From assembly GCF_009761815.1 (NCBI RefSeq), contig NZ_RWIN01000122.1, positions 122,205 to 186,204 on the forward strand: a stretch of DNA of 64,000 bases, read 5' to 3'. Of this stretch, positions 60,884 to 64,000 are shown one piece after another. This stretch comes from Pseudomonas sp. PB120. Its GTDB lineage: Bacteria > Pseudomonadota > Gammaproteobacteria > Pseudomonadales > Pseudomonadaceae. Position 1 is the stretch's first letter. Every line of letters starts with the position of its first letter. The translations under genes were made by a program, and so were the position numbers. The notes beneath the pieces were generated by a model. It saw nothing but the letters and a program-made list of their open reading frames with translations, had not been told where the DNA came from and did no database searches.

Positions 60884-62314
60884 TTAGCGCTTGCTCGAAG
60901 CGAGCATGGTGGCTTTCTCTTGATCCATGCGCGCCATCAGCGGCTGGCTTTGCGCGAGGAAACGTGCGCGCTCGGCTTTGGCGATCGGATCGGCCATCGG
61001 TAGTTTCTGACCCAGTGGGTCGACGTGAACGCCATTGACCTGGAACTCATAGTGCAAGTGCGGACCGGTAGAAAGACCGGTGGTGCCGATGTAGCCAATC
61101 ACCTGGCCTTGTTTCACGGTGCCGCCGGTTTGCACGCCTTTGGCGAAGCCTTGCATATGGCCATACAGCGTACGGTAGGTGTTGCCGTGCTGGATGATCA
61201 CGGTATTGCCGTAGCCGCCACGGCGACCGGCCAACAAGACTTTACCGTCGCCGGCAGCCTTGATCGGCGTGCCGCGTGGCGCCGCATAGTCGACACCTTT
61301 GTGGGCGCGGATCTTGTTCAAAATCGGGTGTTTGCGGCCCATGGAGAATTTCGAGCTGATGCGGGCGAAGTCTACCGGGGTACGGATGAACGCCTTACGC
61401 ATGCTGTTGCCGTCAGCGGTGTAGTAGCTGCTGTTGCCTTGTTTGTTGGTGTAACGCACGGCGGTGTAGGTTTTGCCGCGGTTGGTAAAACGCGCAGAAA
61501 GGATCGGGCCATTGCCGACGGCCTTGCCGTTAACGACTTTCTGCTCGTAGATCACGTCAAACTCGTCGCCCTGGCGAATATCCTGGGCGAAGTCGACGTC
61601 GTAGCCAAACACACTGGCCATGTCCATGGTCAGGCTGTGGGACAGACCGGCACGTGCTGCGGATTGCGACAACGAGCTGTTGATCACGCCATGCACATAG
61701 GCAGAGCGCACAGTCGGTTTGGCGGTAATGCGGTTGAAGACATAACCCTTGTCATTCTTGGTCAGGGTGATGCTTTCGAGGTCGCTGACCTTACTGTGCA
61801 GGTTGGTCAGTTGGCCTTCAGGGTTCAGTTCGAATTCGAGCTTCTGGCCATGTTTGAGCTGGCTGAATTGCTTGGCCTGCTTGTCGCTGGCCAGGACGTC
61901 ATGCACCGAAGCGGCCGGAAGACCGACTTTCTCGAACAGGGTTGAAAGCGTGTCACCCTTGGCGACGATCACTTCCCTGTGATTGGGGCCCTTCTTTTCT
62001 TCGACGGCCGGCGCAGGTGCGGCTGCAGGCGCCGACTCAGCTGTTTCCTGGGTGTCTTCGGCGCTGTTATCGATCTGCGCAAAAGGGGAAGTCACCGGCT
62101 CATTTGTGGCTTGAACGGCGTCAGCAGCGTCTTGATCTTGTGTCAGTTGTTCGGTAGGGCTTTCCAGTTCAAGGCTCAGGGTTGTCTTTTTGGCTTCGAC
62201 ATCACTGGACGGGAATACCAGAAGCGCCAGGCTCAAGAGAGCGGCGATGCCACTTGCTGCGAGCAGGTGGGTCTTCGGGTAAAGCGGCGGCGCTTTAGAC
62301 GATTCTTGGGTCAT
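60884..62314 (-). CDS. Peptidoglycan DD-endopeptidase, M23 family (MepM-like)
   Basis: 476 residues. One N-terminal membrane anchor (HLLAASGIAALLSLALLVF, about 17-35), an acidic linker, a LysM/OapA-like segment (EVIVAKGDTLSTLFEKVGLP), then a LytM catalytic domain with zinc ligands in HKGVDYAAPRGTPI and HLHYEF. It cuts peptide crosslinks to allow wall growth. ATG 62314 was chosen as the start of the anchor; no strong ribosome site is visible. A GAAAAAGATGAAT direct repeat lies upstream. Confidence 0.9.
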   Translation of the reverse strand: MTQESSKAPPLYPKTHLLAASGIAALLSLALLVFPSSDVEAKKTTLSLELESPTEQLTQDQDAADAVQATNEPVTSPFAQIDNSAEDTQETAESAPAAAPAPAVEEKKGPNHREVIVAKGDTLSTLFEKVGLPAASVHDVLASDKQAKQFSQLKHGQKLEFELNPEGQLTNLHSKVSDLESITLTKNDKGYVFNRITAKPTVRSAYVHGVINSSLSQSAARAGLSHSLTMDMASVFGYDVDFAQDIRQGDEFDVIYEQKVVNGKAVGNGPILSARFTNRGKTYTAVRYTNKQGNSSYYTADGNSMRKAFIRTPVDFARISSKFSMGRKHPILNKIRAHKGVDYAAPRGTPIKAAGDGKVLLAGRRGGYGNTVIIQHGNTYRTLYGHMQGFAKGVQTGGTVKQGQVIGYIGTTGLSTGPHLHYEFQVNGVHVDPLGQKLPMADPIAKAERARFLAQSQPLMARMDQEKATMLASSKR

Positions 62315-62527
62315 AGGTAATTTTTGACTTTGAAAAAGATGAATTGGAAAAAGATGAATGACATGATGAAGATGAAATAACTGTATAAAATATAACCAAA
62401 TCATCTCTGAAGCAAGTCCACGGACACTCTGCCGGCGGATTGGCGTCATTGCGCCGGCCAAACTTTGTATTTGACGCGTGATCTTGTATGGTTGGTCCCC
62501 TTTGAATTCGAGCCTTGCGGGTCTGTT
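62315..62527. other. Divergent promoter region, M23 gene / tyrS
   Basis: 213 bp, AT-rich next to the M23 gene. Two copies of GAAAAAGATGAAT (62332-62344, 62347-62359) with a 15-bp period precede it. A weak tyrS promoter TTTGTA-17-TATGGT is near 62464-62493. No gene is seen. Confidence 0.4.
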
Positions 62528-63727
62528 ATGAAGTCGGTTGAAGAGCAGCTAGCGCTGATTAAACGTGGTGCGGAAGAATTGTTGGTCGAGTCCGAGCTGA
62601 TCGAAAAGCTCAAGCGTGGCCAACCGCTACGTATCAAGGCAGGCTTTGATCCGACCGCACCGGATTTGCACTTGGGCCACACCGTGCTTATTAACAAGCT
62701 GCGCCAGTTCCAAGAGCTGGGGCATCAGGTGATCTTCCTGATCGGCGACTTCACCGGGATGATCGGTGATCCAAGCGGCAAGAGCGCGACCCGTCCTCCG
62801 CTCACGCGCGAGCAGGTTCTCGAAAACGCCGAGACGTACAAGACTCAGGTCTTCAAGATTCTCGATCCGGCCAAAACCGAAGTGGCGTTCAACTCCACCT
62901 GGATGGATCAGATGGGGCCAGCCGACTTTATTCGCCTGACGTCGCAATACACCGTGGCTCGCATGCTCGAGCGCGATGACTTCGATAAGCGCTATACGAC
63001 CAATCAGCCAATCGCCATTCACGAGTTTCTCTACCCGCTAGTGCAGGGGTATGACTCCGTTGCTCTGCGAGCGGATGTCGAGCTGGGCGGTACCGATCAG
63101 AAGTTCAACCTGCTGATGGGGCGCGAACTGCAGCGTGCTTACGGTCAGGAGCCGCAGTGCATTCTGACGATGCCGTTGCTCGAAGGTCTGGATGGCGTGA
63201 AGAAGATGTCCAAGTCCTTGGGCAACTATGTCGGTATCCAGGAAGCGCCAGGCGTTATGTACAGCAAGCTGGTTTCCATTCCGGATGCGCTAATGTGGCG
63301 TTACTTCGAATTGCTGAGCTTCCGCTCCATGGATGAGATCAATGCATTCCGTGCGGATGTCGAAGCGGGTGCGAACCCTCGTGACATCAAGATCAAGCTG
63401 GCCGAAGAAATCGTTGCGCGCTTCCATGGTGAAGAGGCTGCGGCCAATGCTCACCGCGCGGCAGGTAACCGCATGAAGGAAGGCGAGCTGCCAGATGATC
63501 TGCCGGAGATCGAGCTGAGCGCTACCGAAGATATGCCGATTGCCGCTGTCCTTAATAAAGCAGGTTTGGTGAAGAACTCTGCTGTGGCGCGTGATCTGCT
63601 GAATTCGGGTGGTGTGCGTATAGATGGTGAGGTTGTCGATCGCACCTTTATATACGTACTGGGCGCGACCCACGTTTGCCAGGCCGGAAAGAAGGCTTTT
63701 GCGCGTATTACGCTCAAATCCGAATAA
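62528..63727 (+). CDS. tyrS: Tyrosyl-tRNA synthetase TyrS
   Basis: 399 residues, class I. HIGH-type motif HLGH (in DLHLGHTVLIN), the KMSKS loop (GVKKMSKSLGNYVG) and a C-terminal S4 RNA-binding domain (VKNSAVARDLLNSGGVRIDG). ATG 62528 was chosen, the family's usual start; the reading upstream lacks coding character. The ribosome site is weak. Confidence 0.96.
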   Translation: MKSVEEQLALIKRGAEELLVESELIEKLKRGQPLRIKAGFDPTAPDLHLGHTVLINKLRQFQELGHQVIFLIGDFTGMIGDPSGKSATRPPLTREQVLENAETYKTQVFKILDPAKTEVAFNSTWMDQMGPADFIRLTSQYTVARMLERDDFDKRYTTNQPIAIHEFLYPLVQGYDSVALRADVELGGTDQKFNLLMGRELQRAYGQEPQCILTMPLLEGLDGVKKMSKSLGNYVGIQEAPGVMYSKLVSIPDALMWRYFELLSFRSMDEINAFRADVEAGANPRDIKIKLAEEIVARFHGEEAAANAHRAAGNRMKEGELPDDLPEIELSATEDMPIAAVLNKAGLVKNSAVARDLLNSGGVRIDGEVVDRTFIYVLGATHVCQAGKKAFARITLKSE

Positions 63728-63742
63728 ACCTGAGATAAGGGG

Positions 63743-63770
63743 TTGACGGCGAATTCTAGAAGCCTATAAT
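63743..63770 (+). promoter_or_regulatory. rRNA operon promoter P1
   Basis: TTGACG (63743-63748), 16-bp spacer, TATAAT (63765-63770), followed by a GC-rich discriminator TCGCCCC, as expected for stringently controlled rRNA promoters. It lies 16 bp after tyrS. Confidence 0.75.
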
Positions 63771-63888
63771 TCGCCCCACTTCCGGCGCAGTCGAAGCGGA
63801 AAACTCCTTGGTAAACAACGAGTTACGTAGTTTTCGACAGTGAGTTGCTTCAGGTCATCGAAGCCGAAAGGGGGTTGAAAAAGAGGTG

Positions 63889-63916
63889 TTGACAGCAGCG
63901 TGTAACGCTGTAGAAT
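63889..63916 (+). promoter_or_regulatory. rRNA operon promoter P2
   Basis: TTGACA (63889-63894), 16-bp spacer, TAGAAT (63911-63916). The sequence from here to the right edge (AAGCGCAAGTGGTTGAAG onward) matches the leader of Pseudomonas rRNA operons as I remember it; 16S should begin just past the window. Confidence 0.75.
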
Positions 63917-64000
63917 TCGCCTCCCGCTGACGAGAGATCGAAAGCGCAAGTGGTTGAAGTTGCAAAGGAAACTTTGAAAACTTCGGAAAATAACCGCTTG

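Overview
This is a high-GC chromosomal stretch from a fluorescent pseudomonad, most likely the Pseudomonas fluorescens group. The reasons are the DavA/DavB, RmcA, Vfr and AmgK/MurU orthologues, REP elements of the 'TGTAGGAGC...GCTCGCGA' type between genes, and a gene order from rmcA to tyrS that follows the region I remember as PA0575-PA0668 of P. aeruginosa PAO1. It is core genome: no prophage, insertion sequence, integrase or CRISPR array was seen. The only gene pair that looks acquired is a small toxin-antitoxin module near 6 kb.

Layout. 1-3.3 kb: the start of pqqF, then davA and davB (lysine to 5-aminovalerate) and an Lrp-family regulator. 3.5-5.8 kb: membrane glucose dehydrogenase gcd, divergent. 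6.0-6.7 kb: RelE/HigB-type toxin and HTH antitoxin between duplicated terminators, then a CAT-anticodon tRNA. 6.9-10.6 kb: the c-di-GMP enzyme rmcA. 10.7-15.3 kb: the macromolecular synthesis genes rpsU-dnaG-rpoD, without the yqeY gene that sits between rpsU and dnaG in PAO1. 15.5-19.4 kb: tsaD, plsY, folB-folK and cca. 19.5-24.4 kb: the stress trio prkA-yeaH-spoVR. 24.7-32.3 kb: lptD-surA-pdxA-rsmA-apaG-apaH-glpE. 32.5-34.9 kb: amgK-murU-djlA-like (peptidoglycan recycling). 35.1-44.1 kb: a DUF3530 protein, the sensor/regulator pair agtS-agtR and the ABC importer agtABCD. 44.4-52.1 kb: an iron alcohol dehydrogenase, rpe-gph-trpE-trpG-trpD-trpC and a lipoate-ligase-like gene. 52.1-58.0 kb: vfr, an OsmC protein, coq7, a HIT protein, an SDR, a DUF805 protein, a nitronate monooxygenase and hemJ. 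58.2-63.7 kb: argC, erpA, anmK, an M23 endopeptidase and tyrS. The right edge carries tandem rRNA-operon promoters; the 16S gene should start just outside.

How the parts work together. DavB and DavA make 5-aminovalerate from lysine, and AgtABCD with AgtSR is the 5-aminovalerate/4-aminobutyrate importer and its two-component system. Making and importing the same compound therefore lie 36 kb apart here. Matches to the AAnAAnAA target of Hfq/Crc catabolite repression occur at the starts of davB, agtA and agtB. pqqF and gcd are linked by PQQ. AmgK/MurU, AnmK and the M23 endopeptidase all act on peptidoglycan turnover. The most interesting regulatory signal is a Trp-codon leader (ending in W-R-W-R-A) nested in frame at the 3' end of gph, just before trpE, with two mutually exclusive RNA pairings after it.
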